A stretch of 64,000 nt of DNA, taken from the NCBI GenBank assembly GCA_003643835.1, contig QMKX01000003.1, positions 21,755 through 85,754 of the forward strand. Reading direction: 5' to 3'. Within the stretch, counting starts at the first letter, position 1, and each line of letters begins with the position of its first letter. The notes beneath the pieces were generated by a model that was given only the letters and a program-made list of their open reading frames with translations, was not told where the DNA came from and ran no database searches. The position numbers and the translations under genes are program-made. The DNA comes from Campylobacterota bacterium. Lineage in GTDB: Bacteria > Campylobacterota > Campylobacteria > Campylobacterales > Arcobacteraceae. Of this stretch, positions 44,217 through 54,991 are shown piece after piece.

Positions 44217-45110
44217 CTATTCTCCTATATTTTTTTTTGCTATTTTTGCTTCTTTGGTATTTGGATATATCTCTATTAAAGAGCTATAAAAGTTTGCAGC
44301 GTTATCTAAATCATCTGTTTTTTCAAATGATATGGCACTATACAGTAAAAGTTTAGGCATCCACCAGCCTTTGTCATGCATTGTTGCGCTTTGTTTGAAA
44401 TAAGACAGTGCTTTTGAGTATTTTTTTCTTACATACCACATATGTCCTAAATGATATGTTGATTCAGCTGGTTTATATTTTTGTGCTACAAGATTCTCAA
44501 ATATTGGTATTGCTTTTGTATAATACTCTTTTTTGTATAATTTTTTAGCTTCTTTAAATAACACCACTTTAGATTTTTTTGTTTTATCATTATCTACGGT
44601 TGTATCTATGGGTTTATTGTCTTTTGATACATTGACTTTCGCCACATTGTCTTTTACTGGTTGTTCAGTTTTTCTCGTTTTGTTAGAATTTAATAACTTA
44701 AGTTGTTGAAGTATTTGACTTTGGTCTGTTTGTATTTTAGCTTGCTCATCCAAAACATTTTGAAGCACATTTCTGATGTCATTGATTGAGTTTTTATTTT
44801 CTTGAATCAACAAACTATTTTTTTCTTTCTGATTTTTTTTATTTGGGTCGTTTAATCTATTGCTATTGTCTTCTATCACCGAGCTTATGCCATCGATATT
44901 ATCTTGAAGTTTATTTATATCATTCTTGATATAATTCATATCAATTACAAGGTTTTTGATGGTTTTTTTGTTTTTAATTACTTGTTTTTGAGTATCATTT
45001 AACCCAAAAGGAGCTGGCGAGCTTATATCGCCAGCTCCAAATACCGATTGTGTATCAGCTGCAAAGCTGAAAACAACCAATGATAATAAAATTAAAATAT
45101 ATCTAATCAC
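44217..45110 (-). CDS. cpoB: Tol-Pal system protein CpoB/YbgF
   Basis: 297-residue periplasmic protein. Signal peptide YILILLSLVVFSFAA-D, a long coiled-coil segment rich in Asn/Lys/Gln (about residues 35-150), then TPR repeats (AKKLYKKEYYTKAIPIFENLV, YHLGHMWYVRKKYSKALSYF). Coordinates outer-membrane constriction and peptidoglycan synthesis in E. coli. Follows the second pal gene by five bases. Confidence 0.88.
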   Translation of the reverse strand: MIRYILILLSLVVFSFAADTQSVFGAGDISSPAPFGLNDTQKQVIKNKKTIKNLVIDMNYIKNDINKLQDNIDGISSVIEDNSNRLNDPNKKNQKEKNSLLIQENKNSINDIRNVLQNVLDEQAKIQTDQSQILQQLKLLNSNKTRKTEQPVKDNVAKVNVSKDNKPIDTTVDNDKTKKSKVVLFKEAKKLYKKEYYTKAIPIFENLVAQKYKPAESTYHLGHMWYVRKKYSKALSYFKQSATMHDKGWWMPKLLLYSAISFEKTDDLDNAANFYSSLIEIYPNTKEAKIAKKNIGE

Positions 45111-45115
45111 GATGA

Positions 45116-45580
45116 TTATTTAATTTTAATCTCAACTCTTCTATTTTTTGCATAACACTCTTCTGTTTCCTCTTCACATACAGGATTAAGCTCACCTAAG
45201 CTTATAGGAGCATCAATTTTACTTTTATCTGCGCCTTCTGCAAAAAGTGCATCTTGTACGCTTTTAGCTCTTTTTAGTCCAAGAGCTTGGTTGTATTCAT
45301 CCGAACCTCTCTCGTCTGTATTTCCTTCAAGCGTGATTGTCGGAGCATCTTTTACTAATAAAACAGCAGCTTTTAACTTCTCTTTCATCTCATCTGTAAC
45401 TTCGTAGCTATCATACTCAAAGTATATTTTGTTTGCATCTTCTGCTGCATTTGTTACTGCCTCTTCAGTTTCGCTTGACGCTGTATCATTTGCATCGTTT
45501 GTAACCTCTGGTTCTTTTTGTGCACATCCTGCAAATACAAGCAGCATTAACAAAAATGATATTAAACTCAATTTTTTCAT
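45116..45580 (-). CDS. Pal-like OmpA-family lipoprotein (additional paralogue)
   Basis: 154-residue lipoprotein: signal with lipobox FAGC (Cys19), a short Asp/Glu/Thr/Ala-rich linker, and an OmpA C-terminal peptidoglycan-binding domain (YFEYDSYEVTDEMKEKL, EGNTDERGSDEYNQALGLKR, NRRVEI). It has GNTDERG where the upstream paralogue has GNCDEWG, the form usual in this phylum's Pal, so this copy looks like the extra gene. Separated from its paralogue by a 20-bp hairpin and has a doubled GGAAAAAAGG ribosome-binding region. Confidence 0.88.
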   Translation of the reverse strand: MKKLSLISFLLMLLVFAGCAQKEPEVTNDANDTASSETEEAVTNAAEDANKIYFEYDSYEVTDEMKEKLKAAVLLVKDAPTITLEGNTDERGSDEYNQALGLKRAKSVQDALFAEGADKSKIDAPISLGELNPVCEEETEECYAKNRRVEIKIK

Positions 45581-45600
45581 ATTTTTTCCTTTTTTCCTTT

Positions 45601-45645
45601 TTGAGCACCTCCAAAAAAGACAAGATCTTTTTTGGAGGTGCTCAA
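45601..45645 (-). other. Perfect 20-bp stem-loop between the two pal genes
   Basis: Arms 45601-45620 and 45626-45645 are exact reverse complements (TTGAGCACCTCCAAAAAAGA on the plus strand) around a five-base loop CAAGA. On the coding (minus) strand the hairpin is followed by A/G-rich sequence leading to the next pal ribosome-binding site rather than a U-run. It is therefore not a standard terminator for that direction. It may protect the upstream pal mRNA or set the ratio of the two lipoproteins. Confidence 0.7.
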
Positions 45646-45694
45646 CTTTCGCGCCAACTCAAATAAGAAGGCACAATACTATAACAAAAAGCTT

Positions 45695-46231
45695 CTATCT
45701 AGCTCTTGTTTCCACTCTTCTATTTAACTGCCAGCAAGATTCAGATTTGGTGCTACAAGTAGGATTACTTTCACCAAAACTTACAATAGATATCTTTGAT
45801 GCATTTACACCTTCTGCTACCATAGCATTTTTGACACTATTGGCTCTTTTTAGACCCAGAGCATAGTTGTATTCATCTGTTCCCCATTCATCACAGTTGC
45901 CTTCAATTTTAATACTAGAGGCACTTTGCGTAGCAGAAACATTGTTTGATACCTTACTTTTCATAGACGCAGATACAAAAAACTTGTCAAATGCAAAGTA
46001 AATATTTTCTATAGGTCCGCCAGTAGCATCAGTTTGGGCTACTTCAGCTTCCTCTTCTCCTAACTCTTCGTCACCTTCCGCAAACTCATCATCTTCTATG
46101 ATATCCTCTTCTTCACCTATCTCTTCATCTATTATTTCATCTTCAAGATCAACTTGCTCTTCTTTTGAACCACACCCTGAAAAAACTAACAAAGATACTA
46201 AAAATAGATAAAAACTTATTTTTTTAATCAT
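45695..46231 (-). CDS. pal: Peptidoglycan-associated lipoprotein Pal
   Basis: 178-residue outer-membrane lipoprotein: lipobox FSGC (Cys20), then an unusually acidic linker (about residues 25-65, mostly Glu/Asp), then the OmpA peptidoglycan-binding domain (YFAFDKFFV, EGNCDEWGTDEYNYALGLKR, NRRVET). The CDEWGTDEYN form is what I recall from Campylobacter and Helicobacter Pal, and it directly follows tolB, so this is the likely orthologue. AAGGAG lies upstream of the ATG and a strong -10 box at 46264-46269. Confidence 0.93.
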   Translation of the reverse strand: MIKKISFYLFLVSLLVFSGCGSKEEQVDLEDEIIDEEIGEEEDIIEDDEFAEGDEELGEEEAEVAQTDATGGPIENIYFAFDKFFVSASMKSKVSNNVSATQSASSIKIEGNCDEWGTDEYNYALGLKRANSVKNAMVAEGVNASKISIVSFGESNPTCSTKSESCWQLNRRVETRAR

Positions 46232-46263
46232 ACATCACACTCCTTTTTATTTAAAGATTTTGT

Positions 46264-46269
46264 ATTATA
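46264..46269 (-). promoter_or_regulatory. -10 box of pal, internal to the atp-tol cluster
   Basis: Minus-strand TGTGATATAATAC with TATAAT at these positions; a TTGAAA lies 20 bases further upstream. The start would leave a leader of about 26 bases. It lets the abundant lipoproteins be made independently of the upstream tol genes. The same TGTGATA(T/C)AAT pattern precedes atpF' and mdh. Confidence 0.6.
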
Positions 46270-46317
46270 TCACATTTTTGCTTAATCTTTTTCAATAAAC
46301 ACAATATTTTTGCGAAT

Positions 46318-47583
46318 TTACCAATCTATTGATTGTAATTTTCCACTTTTTAGCGGAAATGTATAACTTTTGTTGTAGTTAAGCCTAGATATCCCGAGGT
46401 AACTTTTTCCCGCTCTTTTTTTTATAAATAAAAGAGTTTCACCATCTATAGAAAATCTTGGGAACTGATTTACACCTTTTGCTGTCAGACGACTTATAAA
46501 GCTATTTGTTGTGGATATGAGGTATATATTAAATGAATAGTTTCCAAACTCTTTGCTTGTTTCTTTGCTGCTATACGCTATATAGTTTTTATAAGTTGTG
46601 ACGGCACTATTGTTTTTGCTGTGATATACTAATCTTTTGACAGCACTACCTTGAATTTTTTTTGAAAATATATTTGGATGTCTTAGTCTGTTTGATACAA
46701 AAACAACTTTTGTGTCATCTTCAACAAAACCTGCTCCCACATCAATACCGCTATAAAAAGTGACTCTTTTTCTTTTTTTTGTTTTGATGTTATATACATA
46801 AACATCAGGTTGGCCATTTGGTGCCATAGTCAAGGCTAATTTATTGCCATCTTTGCTAACATCGGAGCACACTAGCATACCATTGCTGCTCACTATTTTT
46901 GTATTTTCTCCAGTGTATATATTTTTTTTCATCAAAACCAACTTATTGTCAAAAAATTTAGTATAATAAAAACTACTTTGGTATTTGTTTGCCCATTTTG
47001 GAAATATATTTAACCCACCAGCGACAATAGTTTTTTGATATGTTAAGGTATAATCAGATATGACTATTGAAGCATTTTTAGCTTTATTGTATTTTGCAAA
47101 TATGATATATCTGTCCATCCAGTCAATAGGAGGTGCATTGTAAAGTTTGTTTATCAAAATAGCAATTTTATGAGATAAAAATGGGTATTTAGCTTCATTT
47201 TTTATTTGAAAACTATTTGAAGCGACTAACTCTTGGGCATTGGTATCAAAAAGTTTCATATTTACAGATATGCCATTTTTATCTTTTTTGTTTATCTTTA
47301 AGTTTAGATATAATTGCACACCCTTTTTTTCCAAAGTTGTGTAGTTTGGCGAGTTTTCAAATTCTACTTTATAGTCTATCTCTTTGTTTAAAAAATGACT
47401 ACTAATTAGAAGGTCTCTTTGGACCATTTTTTTTATATGTTCGGATATTGTCGCAGCATCTTTCGTTATTGTGTTTATATAAACATTTGGTATGTTATTT
47501 TTCTTTTTAACTATCTCCATAGATACATCTTTTGCGCATATAACCACAATTGGTAATAAAACTATAAATAATATTTTTCTCAT
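46318..47583 (-). CDS. tolB: Tol-Pal system periplasmic protein TolB
   Basis: 421 residues from the chosen start. Signal peptide RKILFIVLLPIVVICA-KD, an N-terminal alpha/beta domain, then a six-bladed beta-propeller with TolB/WD-like repeats (NGMLVCSDVSKDGNKLALTM, FPRFSIDGETLLFIKK). Links Pal to the inner-membrane TolQRA. I take ATG 47583, which has AAAAAAAGG seven bases upstream; ATG 47589 abuts that site and the frame extends to 47622 only by overlapping tolA. Confidence 0.9.
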   Translation of the reverse strand: MRKILFIVLLPIVVICAKDVSMEIVKKKNNIPNVYINTITKDAATISEHIKKMVQRDLLISSHFLNKEIDYKVEFENSPNYTTLEKKGVQLYLNLKINKKDKNGISVNMKLFDTNAQELVASNSFQIKNEAKYPFLSHKIAILINKLYNAPPIDWMDRYIIFAKYNKAKNASIVISDYTLTYQKTIVAGGLNIFPKWANKYQSSFYYTKFFDNKLVLMKKNIYTGENTKIVSSNGMLVCSDVSKDGNKLALTMAPNGQPDVYVYNIKTKKRKRVTFYSGIDVGAGFVEDDTKVVFVSNRLRHPNIFSKKIQGSAVKRLVYHSKNNSAVTTYKNYIAYSSKETSKEFGNYSFNIYLISTTNSFISRLTAKGVNQFPRFSIDGETLLFIKKRAGKSYLGISRLNYNKSYTFPLKSGKLQSIDW

Positions 47584-47596
47584 TTTCATCCTTTTT

Positions 47597-48343
47597 TTAA
47601 TTTTTTGTTTTAAATGTAACAACTATCGTGACGTCATTTTCTTCTTTGCTTATAGGAAAAATCTCATCTAATTGCGAATCTAAAAATCTCATAAGTTGAT
47701 TGTCAAAGTCAGTGCTATCAGAATATTTTTTAAATCTATATGAAAATTTTCCATTTTTTGTGATATATACCACAATTTGAGCAGAAAACTCATGTCTTAT
47801 ATCATAAGGCCTCCACCTATTTGAGAGTATATCATAAATTTTTGAATAATACTCATCAGTCGAGCCACTATTTTGCGCATTTAAGCTCGCTTGGCTTTGT
47901 TTAGAGCTGTTTAGATTGTTTGATACTTTTGTAGTATTGTCCTCTTTTTCATTTTTCTCTACTTTTGCTTTAAATCTGCTTGATACTTCGCTTTTTTCTT
48001 TGTTCGTTATTGTTTCTTTAGTTGTTTTTGTAGCTTTTATTTTCACATTGCTAAATAGCGATTTGACATCTGATGTTTTTTTGTTGGTTTTTGAGGCTGA
48101 ATTGTCTTTGGTTTCAAGTTTTTTTATACCAATAGATTTTTTACTTGCCGCTTTGGTTGCTTCTTTTGTGACTTCTTTAGAATTCTCATTAGAAAGATCC
48201 AATTCTATAACAGTTTGATGCTTGTTTGCTTTTATAACCTGTTTTTCATTTTCTAATATATACTTGCTAAGAGTAAAAATAATAGCAAAATAAATAATCA
48301 AAGACAAAACAAACGAAAATTGTTTTGTAAAAGTGTTATCCAT
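47597..48343 (-). CDS. tolA: TolA/TonB-like protein
   Basis: 248 residues: one N-terminal membrane anchor (FSFVLSLIIYFAIIFTL), a long Lys/Thr/Ser/Glu-rich periplasmic stalk (about 45-155) and a C-terminal TolA/TonB-type globular domain (YDILSNRWRPYDI, VYITKNGKFSYRFKKYS, TIVVTFK). Position between tolR and tolB argues for TolA rather than TonB. Sequence divergence in the stalk is expected. Overlaps tolR by eight bases. Confidence 0.83.
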   Translation of the reverse strand: MDNTFTKQFSFVLSLIIYFAIIFTLSKYILENEKQVIKANKHQTVIELDLSNENSKEVTKEATKAASKKSIGIKKLETKDNSASKTNKKTSDVKSLFSNVKIKATKTTKETITNKEKSEVSSRFKAKVEKNEKEDNTTKVSNNLNSSKQSQASLNAQNSGSTDEYYSKIYDILSNRWRPYDIRHEFSAQIVVYITKNGKFSYRFKKYSDSTDFDNQLMRFLDSQLDEIFPISKEENDVTIVVTFKTKN

Positions 48344-48722
48344 CTGTTATTAACGATACTTTTAAAAATCCTACCTCTTTTACAGTTTTGAGAACTTTTA
48401 TCACACTGTCGTATTTTAAGTTTTTATCAGCTCTTATATGTATTGGTGTGTCCCTTTTTTTATCTTTAGCAAATAAAACAAAACTATCTGTAAAATTTTT
48501 CATATCTATTTTTTCTTTATTTAAAAGTATCTCGCTGTTTGTTGTCATAACAATATCTATTTTTTTTGTTATAGATAGTTTAGTAGATTTACTTCCTTGT
48601 GGTAGATTGATACTCTCTTCATACTCTATAACCGGCGCTGTTACCATCATGATAGCCAGCAATACAAGCATAACATCCACAAGCGGAGTTATATTTAAGT
48701 CAGGTTTTTGTTCAAAGTCCAA
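48336..48722 (-). CDS. tolR: Biopolymer transport protein TolR/ExbD
   Basis: 128-residue inner-membrane protein. N-terminal NITPLVDVMLVLLAIMMV holds the conserved proton-pathway Asp in the single helix, followed by a small periplasmic domain with PIHIRADKNLKYDSVIKV. Works with TolQ to energise TolA. Five bases after tolQ. Confidence 0.92.
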   Translation of the reverse strand: MDFEQKPDLNITPLVDVMLVLLAIMMVTAPVIEYEESINLPQGSKSTKLSITKKIDIVMTTNSEILLNKEKIDMKNFTDSFVLFAKDKKRDTPIHIRADKNLKYDSVIKVLKTVKEVGFLKVSLITDG

Positions 48723-48727
48723 TTATA

Positions 48728-49288
48728 TTAACCTTTTAACATTAGTATCTCTGATTGGGATTTCAGGTATGTGCTTATTATGTAAAGTTTTCTTACAATT
48801 AGTTGATGAAAAGTATAAGCAAATATAGCTACAAAGATTCCTGCAGCTGTCGCTACGAGTGCTTCACTGATAGCTGGAGCAATAACACTAAAACCTACTT
48901 TTGTTTGTGTTGCGAATTTGGCAAACGAGTCTAATATACCAACAACAGTGCCAAACAACCCAATAAACGGAGCAGTTGAAGATATTATAGACAACCATGT
49001 TGTGCCACTACTTAATTCACGTATCAACGATGTTTCACAGGCTTTTAGCAACTCTTTAGATATTGTAGAGTTGCCTATACATCTTTTTAGTTTTGATATA
49101 ACCATAGACATATCGCCACCTGAAGCCAAATACGCAAGTGATCTTTTTTCAACTCTTAAGACAGCACCTAGTGTGATGAGTTTGTATATAAAAATATAAA
49201 AAACCAATATCAAATAAAATGACAACACAAGCAAAACAATTGCTGATATAGTTCCTCCGTGTAAAACATAATCTAAAATAGTATCCAT
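48728..49288 (-). CDS. tolQ: Proton channel protein TolQ/ExbB
   Basis: 186-residue inner-membrane protein with three helices. GLFGTVVGILDSFAKF and ISEALVATAAGIFVAIFAYTF are the MotA/TolQ/ExbB signature helices, with the conserved Thr that pairs with TolR Asp. Shorter than E. coli TolQ (230). Begins three bases after atpC, so the proton-driven Tol motor is transcribed with the ATP synthase. Confidence 0.93.
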   Translation of the reverse strand: MDTILDYVLHGGTISAIVLLVLSFYLILVFYIFIYKLITLGAVLRVEKRSLAYLASGGDMSMVISKLKRCIGNSTISKELLKACETSLIRELSSGTTWLSIISSTAPFIGLFGTVVGILDSFAKFATQTKVGFSVIAPAISEALVATAAGIFVAIFAYTFHQLIVRKLYIISTYLKSQSEILMLKG

Positions 49289-49291
49289 AAA

Positions 49292-49669
49292 TCAACCAAA
49301 TGAAGATATTTTTGCTTCTATAGAGGCTATAGAGACATTTGAGTTGTGCACACTATTTACTAACTCTTTTGCTTTTTGAATATTTGAGCTTATTGTAGAG
49401 TCTTTATCGCTTAAACTAACAGCACTATCAATAAGCAAAGACACACAATCCTCTTCTATACTGGCATAACCCCAGTTTATAGCGATAGCCTCAGATGTTT
49501 TATCAAGTTTTTCTATTATGATGACACCGACACCAAGCGAACTTACAAGTGAAGCGTGGCGAGGCAAAACTCCAAATTCACCTTCCTTGCCAGGAAGTGT
49601 AACCGTAGTTACATTATCATTATATATCTGTCCCGTAGGTGTGACAATTGATAATCTTAAAGATTCCAT
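49292..49669 (-). CDS. atpC: ATP synthase epsilon subunit AtpC
   Basis: 125-residue central-stalk subunit. N-terminal beta-sandwich LSIVTPTGQIYNDNVTTVTLPGKEGEFGVLPRHASLVS, cited in parts as TPTGQIY and GEFGVLPRHA, followed by a helical C-terminal half with fewer residues than the E. coli protein. Inhibits ATP hydrolysis in characterised homologues. Confidence 0.96.
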   Translation of the reverse strand: MESLRLSIVTPTGQIYNDNVTTVTLPGKEGEFGVLPRHASLVSSLGVGVIIIEKLDKTSEAIAINWGYASIEEDCVSLLIDSAVSLSDKDSTISSNIQKAKELVNSVHNSNVSIASIEAKISSFG

Positions 49670-49682
49670 ATATTATCCTTTT

Positions 49683-51086
<1,404 letters not shown>

Positions 51087-51971
51087 TTATTTTTGTGCTT
51101 CAACACCTGATATTATTTCGATAAGTTCAGTAGTAATTGCCGCTTGTCTTGCTTTGTTGAATTCTACTGTCAAATCATTTACTTTGTCATTCGCATTGTT
51201 TGTGGCATTTTCCATAGCTTGCATTCTGGCACCATGTTCTGCTGATAGAGAATCTATAAGTGAATAATACAAAGAAAATTCAATATATTTTTGTATAAGT
51301 TCACCTAAAACTTCTTTGTCGTCATCTGGTTCTATGTCAAGCATAGATTCGGTGTTTTCTACTTTTGTTTTCTCTATATTTATAGGCAATAGCTCTGTAA
51401 CTTTAAGCTCTTGAGATAACATATTTAAAAAACCATTATGAACGATAACAACCTTGTCGCAAATTCCATTTTCAAAATCATCAAAGACATTTTTTATAAA
51501 TTTTGTTGCTTTTTCATAAGTAGGATTAGCACTTAATCCTACCTCTTTTTGTAGTAGTTCTACCCCAGCAAATTTGAAAAAATCAACCCCTTTTCTGCCT
51601 ATAGCTCGCAATCGAACATCACGCCCACTTTTTTTGTATGTAGTTATGAGCTCTCTAACTTTTTTGATAGTTGTTATATTGAATCCCCCACAAAGCCCTT
51701 TGTCTGCGGTGATAAATATGATATCAATGATTTTTGCATTGTCATTTGGCACCAAAGCTTTATTTTGATTTTCATCGTTTTGCACCATAGATACTTTTGT
51801 AGCTATTTTGATCATAACATCAGCTATATTTAAAGCATAACTTTTTGATTGTGTAGATAATTTTTGAGCTTTCTTGAGCTTTGCTGATGACACAAGCTTC
51901 ATGGCTTTCGTAGTTTTTTTTGTATTTTTGACACTTTTGATTTGTCTTGAGATATCTTTTAAGTTTGCCAT
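51087..51971 (-). CDS. atpG: ATP synthase gamma subunit AtpG
   Basis: 294-residue rotor shaft. N-terminal helix MANLKDISRQIKSVKNTKKTTKAMKLVS (short stretches ISRQIKSVKN, TKAMKLVSSAKL) and C-terminal ARMQAMENATNNAND with FNKARQAAITTELIEI are the two coiled-coil ends. Ten bases after atpA. Confidence 0.98.
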   Translation of the reverse strand: MANLKDISRQIKSVKNTKKTTKAMKLVSSAKLKKAQKLSTQSKSYALNIADVMIKIATKVSMVQNDENQNKALVPNDNAKIIDIIFITADKGLCGGFNITTIKKVRELITTYKKSGRDVRLRAIGRKGVDFFKFAGVELLQKEVGLSANPTYEKATKFIKNVFDDFENGICDKVVIVHNGFLNMLSQELKVTELLPINIEKTKVENTESMLDIEPDDDKEVLGELIQKYIEFSLYYSLIDSLSAEHGARMQAMENATNNANDKVNDLTVEFNKARQAAITTELIEIISGVEAQK

Positions 51972-51980
51972 AATTTGAAC

Positions 51981-53498
51981 TTAATTAGCTTTGAAAATAG
52001 ACAAAAACTCTTTGATAGCTTTTTCTAATTCATCTTTGATATCATCATCTATCTTCGCTTGTTTTTTTATGCCTGATAGTATTTTTGAATAGTTTTGCGA
52101 TATAAATTCGTGAAACTCTTGTTCAAGCTTCACTATATTTTTGGCATCTATATTGTCAAGAAAACCATTTACACCTGCATATAGTATAGTTACTTGTTTT
52201 TCTATAGATAGTGGTTTATTTACACCTTGTTTAAGTAGCTCAACCATTCTTTGACCTCGTTCTAATTGTGCTCTAGTAGAAGCATCAAGATCAGAAGCAA
52301 ACTGGGCAAATGCTTCAAGTTCTCTAAACTGCGCTAAGTCAAGCTTGAGTGTCCCTGCTACTTGTTTAGTCGCTTTTATTTGAGCAGCGCCCCCAACTCT
52401 TGATACAGAGAGCCCTACATTTATAGCAGGTCTTATACCTGAGTTAAACAGATCAGTCTCTAAAAATATTTGCCCATCTGTGATTGAGATGACATTTGTA
52501 GGCACATAAGCTGCTACATCCCCTGCTTGTGTTTCGATGATAGGCAAAGCAGTAAGCGAACCACCACCTAAACTATCATTGACTTTTGCTGCCCGTTCTA
52601 AAAGTCTTGAATGAAGATAAAAGACATCGCCCGGGTATGCTTCTCGTCCAGGAGGACGCCTGAGCAACAAAGACATCTCTCTATATGCTACTGCATGCTT
52701 ACTCAAATCATCGTATATTATAAGACAATGTTTAGCATTGTCTCTATAATACTCACCCATGGTCGCCCCTGTATATGGAGCTAAAAATTGTAAAGCACTT
52801 GATTGACTAGCACCTGCTGACACTATTGTAGTGTATCCCATGGCGCCAGCTTCTTCAAGTGCTCCTACTATGTTTGCTATTGAAGAATCTTTTTGACCAA
52901 TTGCCACATATATACACTTGACATCTTGATCTTTTTGATTTATAATAGCATCAATAGCTACGGTAGTTTTGCCTGTTTGTCTATCGCCTATTATTAGCTC
53001 TCTTTGCCCTCGCCCTATCGGCACAAGTGCATCAATAGCTTTGATACCAGTAGTCAGTGGCTCATGGACTGATTTTCTTGCCATGATACCAGGTGCCTTC
53101 TCTTCAACAAATCTTGTATTTTTTGTGTTTATTGCACCTTTGCCATCTATTGGTTCGCCTAATGCATTGACTACTCGCCCTTGAAGTTCATCGCCTATTG
53201 GCACTTCAAGAAGCTTGCCTAATCTTTTGCAGCTCGTCCCTTCTTTTAGTCCTACACTCGAGCCAAGTATAACTATACCTACAGATCTTTCTTCTAAATT
53301 TTGTGCTAATCCTTTAGCACCATTTTCAAACTCTACAAGCTCTCCTGCCATGATATTGTTTAGACCATAAACTTTTGCTATACCATCAGCAAAAGATATT
53401 ATTTTACCAGTTTCATCTACCTCTATATTTAACTCAAAATTATCAATTCGCTCTTTGATGATGGTGCTTATTTCATCTGCATTGATCTTATCACTCAT
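51981..53498 (-). CDS. atpA: ATP synthase alpha subunit AtpA
   Basis: 505-residue nucleotide-binding, non-catalytic subunit. [15 protein letters not shown] is the P-loop; [37 protein letters not shown] and [20 protein letters not shown] are family hallmarks. Full length. AAGGAG-type site upstream. Confidence 0.99.
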   Translation of the reverse strand: MSDKINADEISTIIKERIDNFELNIEVDETGKIISFADGIAKVYGLNNIMAGELVEFENGAKGLAQNLEERSVGIVILGSSVGLKEGTSCKRLGKLLEVPIGDELQGRVVNALGEPIDGKGAINTKNTRFVEEKAPGIMARKSVHEPLTTGIKAIDALVPIGRGQRELIIGDRQTGKTTVAIDAIINQKDQDVKCIYVAIGQKDSSIANIVGALEEAGAMGYTTIVSAGASQSSALQFLAPYTGATMGEYYRDNAKHCLIIYDDLSKHAVAYREMSLLLRRPPGREAYPGDVFYLHSRLLERAAKVNDSLGGGSLTALPIIETQAGDVAAYVPTNVISITDGQIFLETDLFNSGIRPAINVGLSVSRVGGAAQIKATKQVAGTLKLDLAQFRELEAFAQFASDLDASTRAQLERGQRMVELLKQGVNKPLSIEKQVTILYAGVNGFLDNIDAKNIVKLEQEFHEFISQNYSKILSGIKKQAKIDDDIKDELEKAIKEFLSIFKAN

Positions 53499-53512
53499 GT
53501 GTATCTCCTTTT

Positions 53513-54040
53513 TTATATTGATTGTAAAACATATGCTTTTAATCTGTTTTTAAACACTTTTTTGCTTAACCCCACTTCTATATTCATAGAGTCTATTGTC
53601 ACTTTTAGTCCATCAAACTTTGTATTTGCTTGTTCTAAGTTTAACTTTATATTGAATTTTTTTGACAATATATCTTCTATATCTTCTATATCTTTTTTTG
53701 GTAATGCTTCATCAGAATATATCTCACCTGATGAGATACTATTTTTTTCATTTATCTGTTTTTTAAGTTCATTGGATATAGAAGGCAAAACATTTAGACG
53801 ATTGTTTGAGCTTAAAAGTTTGATTAAGTTTGTGGTTTTTTTGTTTGGCTTTTTTATAAAACTCAGTATAAGCTTTGTTTTTTCTTGTTGAGAGATATTT
53901 GTAGACAATATATCTAAAAGTTTTTTATTTTCATATGCTTTAGACAAGATTTCAAGCTCTTTTTTTATCGTGTCTATCTCTTTATCGTTCAAAATCGCTT
54001 TGACGTATATTCTTGATATTAGCTCACTCATATTATACAA
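53513..54040 (-). CDS. atpH: ATP synthase delta subunit AtpH
   Basis: 175-residue stator subunit linking b subunits to F1. Helical N-domain ([20 protein letters not shown]) and C-terminal [20 protein letters not shown], where bacterial delta normally ends in a strand. Low conservation but identified by position between atpF and atpA. Overlaps atpF by eight bases. Confidence 0.92.
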   Translation of the reverse strand: MYNMSELISRIYVKAILNDKEIDTIKKELEILSKAYENKKLLDILSTNISQQEKTKLILSFIKKPNKKTTNLIKLLSSNNRLNVLPSISNELKKQINEKNSISSGEIYSDEALPKKDIEDIEDILSKKFNIKLNLEQANTKFDGLKVTIDSMNIEVGLSKKVFKNRLKAYVLQSI

Positions 54041-54536
54041 CCTTCTTTTTGATTATGTTTGATATCTCTTTTGAAGATATTTTTACATTTTTATTTTCAA
54101 AAATTTTATCCATAAAGTTATCTACTGCTTGAAACTTTAGTTTTTGTGTTTGTATAGATAAGTTTTCATCTGTTTTTTTTATGAGGTGGTTTATTTTTTC
54201 TGTTGTTTGGTTTAAAATATTTTGTTTTATGTTCTTTTTATTTGCATTTGCTTCATTTACAATTTTTAAAGATAATGTTTTTGCTTTCAATAACTCATCT
54301 TGTGCGTTATCTATCATCTTTTTGTTTGATAACTCTAGTTCTTTTATTTGTTTAAATCTGTTTTCTATTTGAGCGGTTCTATTTTTAAAGTAAGCTTTTA
54401 TTTTGTCTGCTAATATATAATACACAATAGCAATAAATATCAAAAAATTTACAGACCTTGGCACTATATCCGTTTGTGTATCTTGCGAAAAAGCTATGAT
54501 AGGTAGCAGCAAAAATATATAAAATAATTTTTTCAT
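54033..54536 (-). CDS. atpF: ATP synthase b subunit AtpF
   Basis: 167-residue peripheral-stalk subunit: signal-like/anchor hydrophobic N-terminus (LFYIFLLLPIIAFS) and a second hydrophobic stretch VNFLIFIAIVYYILADKI, then a long charged helix. The two hydrophobic stretches suggest a cleaved or retained leader before the real anchor. Preceded by the b' gene with nine bases between. Confidence 0.9.
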   Translation of the reverse strand: MKKLFYIFLLLPIIAFSQDTQTDIVPRSVNFLIFIAIVYYILADKIKAYFKNRTAQIENRFKQIKELELSNKKMIDNAQDELLKAKTLSLKIVNEANANKKNIKQNILNQTTEKINHLIKKTDENLSIQTQKLKFQAVDNFMDKIFENKNVKISSKEISNIIKKKVV

Positions 54537-54545
54537 AACACTCCT

Positions 54546-54968
54546 TTATGCTGATTTGATTTTATCATTTATTTTGTCGCATATCTCAAGTTCAATACCT
54601 TGAAGTGACTTTTCAAGCTGTGATTTTTTTGTATCATAAGATGCTTGAAACTCTTCTATTTTATTATTTTGTAATGTCAATGCATTTTGATATAATTTTT
54701 CTGCTTGTTTATTTGCTTCATCTGTCGCTTTGTCTGTAATATCTTTTGATTTTTGTTTTGCTTGAATCAATAAGTTATTTGATTGGTTTAATATAGAATT
54801 TAGTTCAAGTTCTATATTTTCGTTCTTGTTTTGCTTTTTTTTGATATTTAATTCTCTATTGTCAATATGAATCATAAGTGGCAAAAATAACATTTTATTT
54901 AAAACTACCAGCACAATCAAAAATACCAATGCCGAGCCAAAAAGCAGAACCAAATCAATATCTAACAT
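54546..54968 (-). CDS. atpF': ATP synthase b' subunit
   Basis: 140 residues: N-terminal membrane anchor (LVLLFGSALVFLIVLVVL) followed by a long charged coiled coil. A split b/b' pair is typical of this phylum and of cyanobacteria. I prefer ATG 54968, which sits six bases after GGAG; ATG 54974 directly abuts GGAG. First gene of the atp-tol-pal-cpoB-slyD-fabD-mtnN cluster. The a and c subunit genes are not in this window. Confidence 0.9.
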   Translation of the reverse strand: MLDIDLVLLFGSALVFLIVLVVLNKMLFLPLMIHIDNRELNIKKKQNKNENIELELNSILNQSNNLLIQAKQKSKDITDKATDEANKQAEKLYQNALTLQNNKIEEFQASYDTKKSQLEKSLQGIELEICDKINDKIKSA

Positions 54969-54991
54969 TATCATCTCCTAAAATTTTAGAC

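Noticed and set aside
45429..45866. 145-codon plus-strand frame across the two pal genes
   Set aside because: Antisense shadow of pal genes and of the 20-bp hairpin; no family resemblance and no ribosome-binding site.
47584..47622. Longer tolB start at 47622
   Set aside because: Would overlap tolA and places a Lys-rich stretch ahead of a good signal peptide; the Shine-Dalgarno supports 47583.
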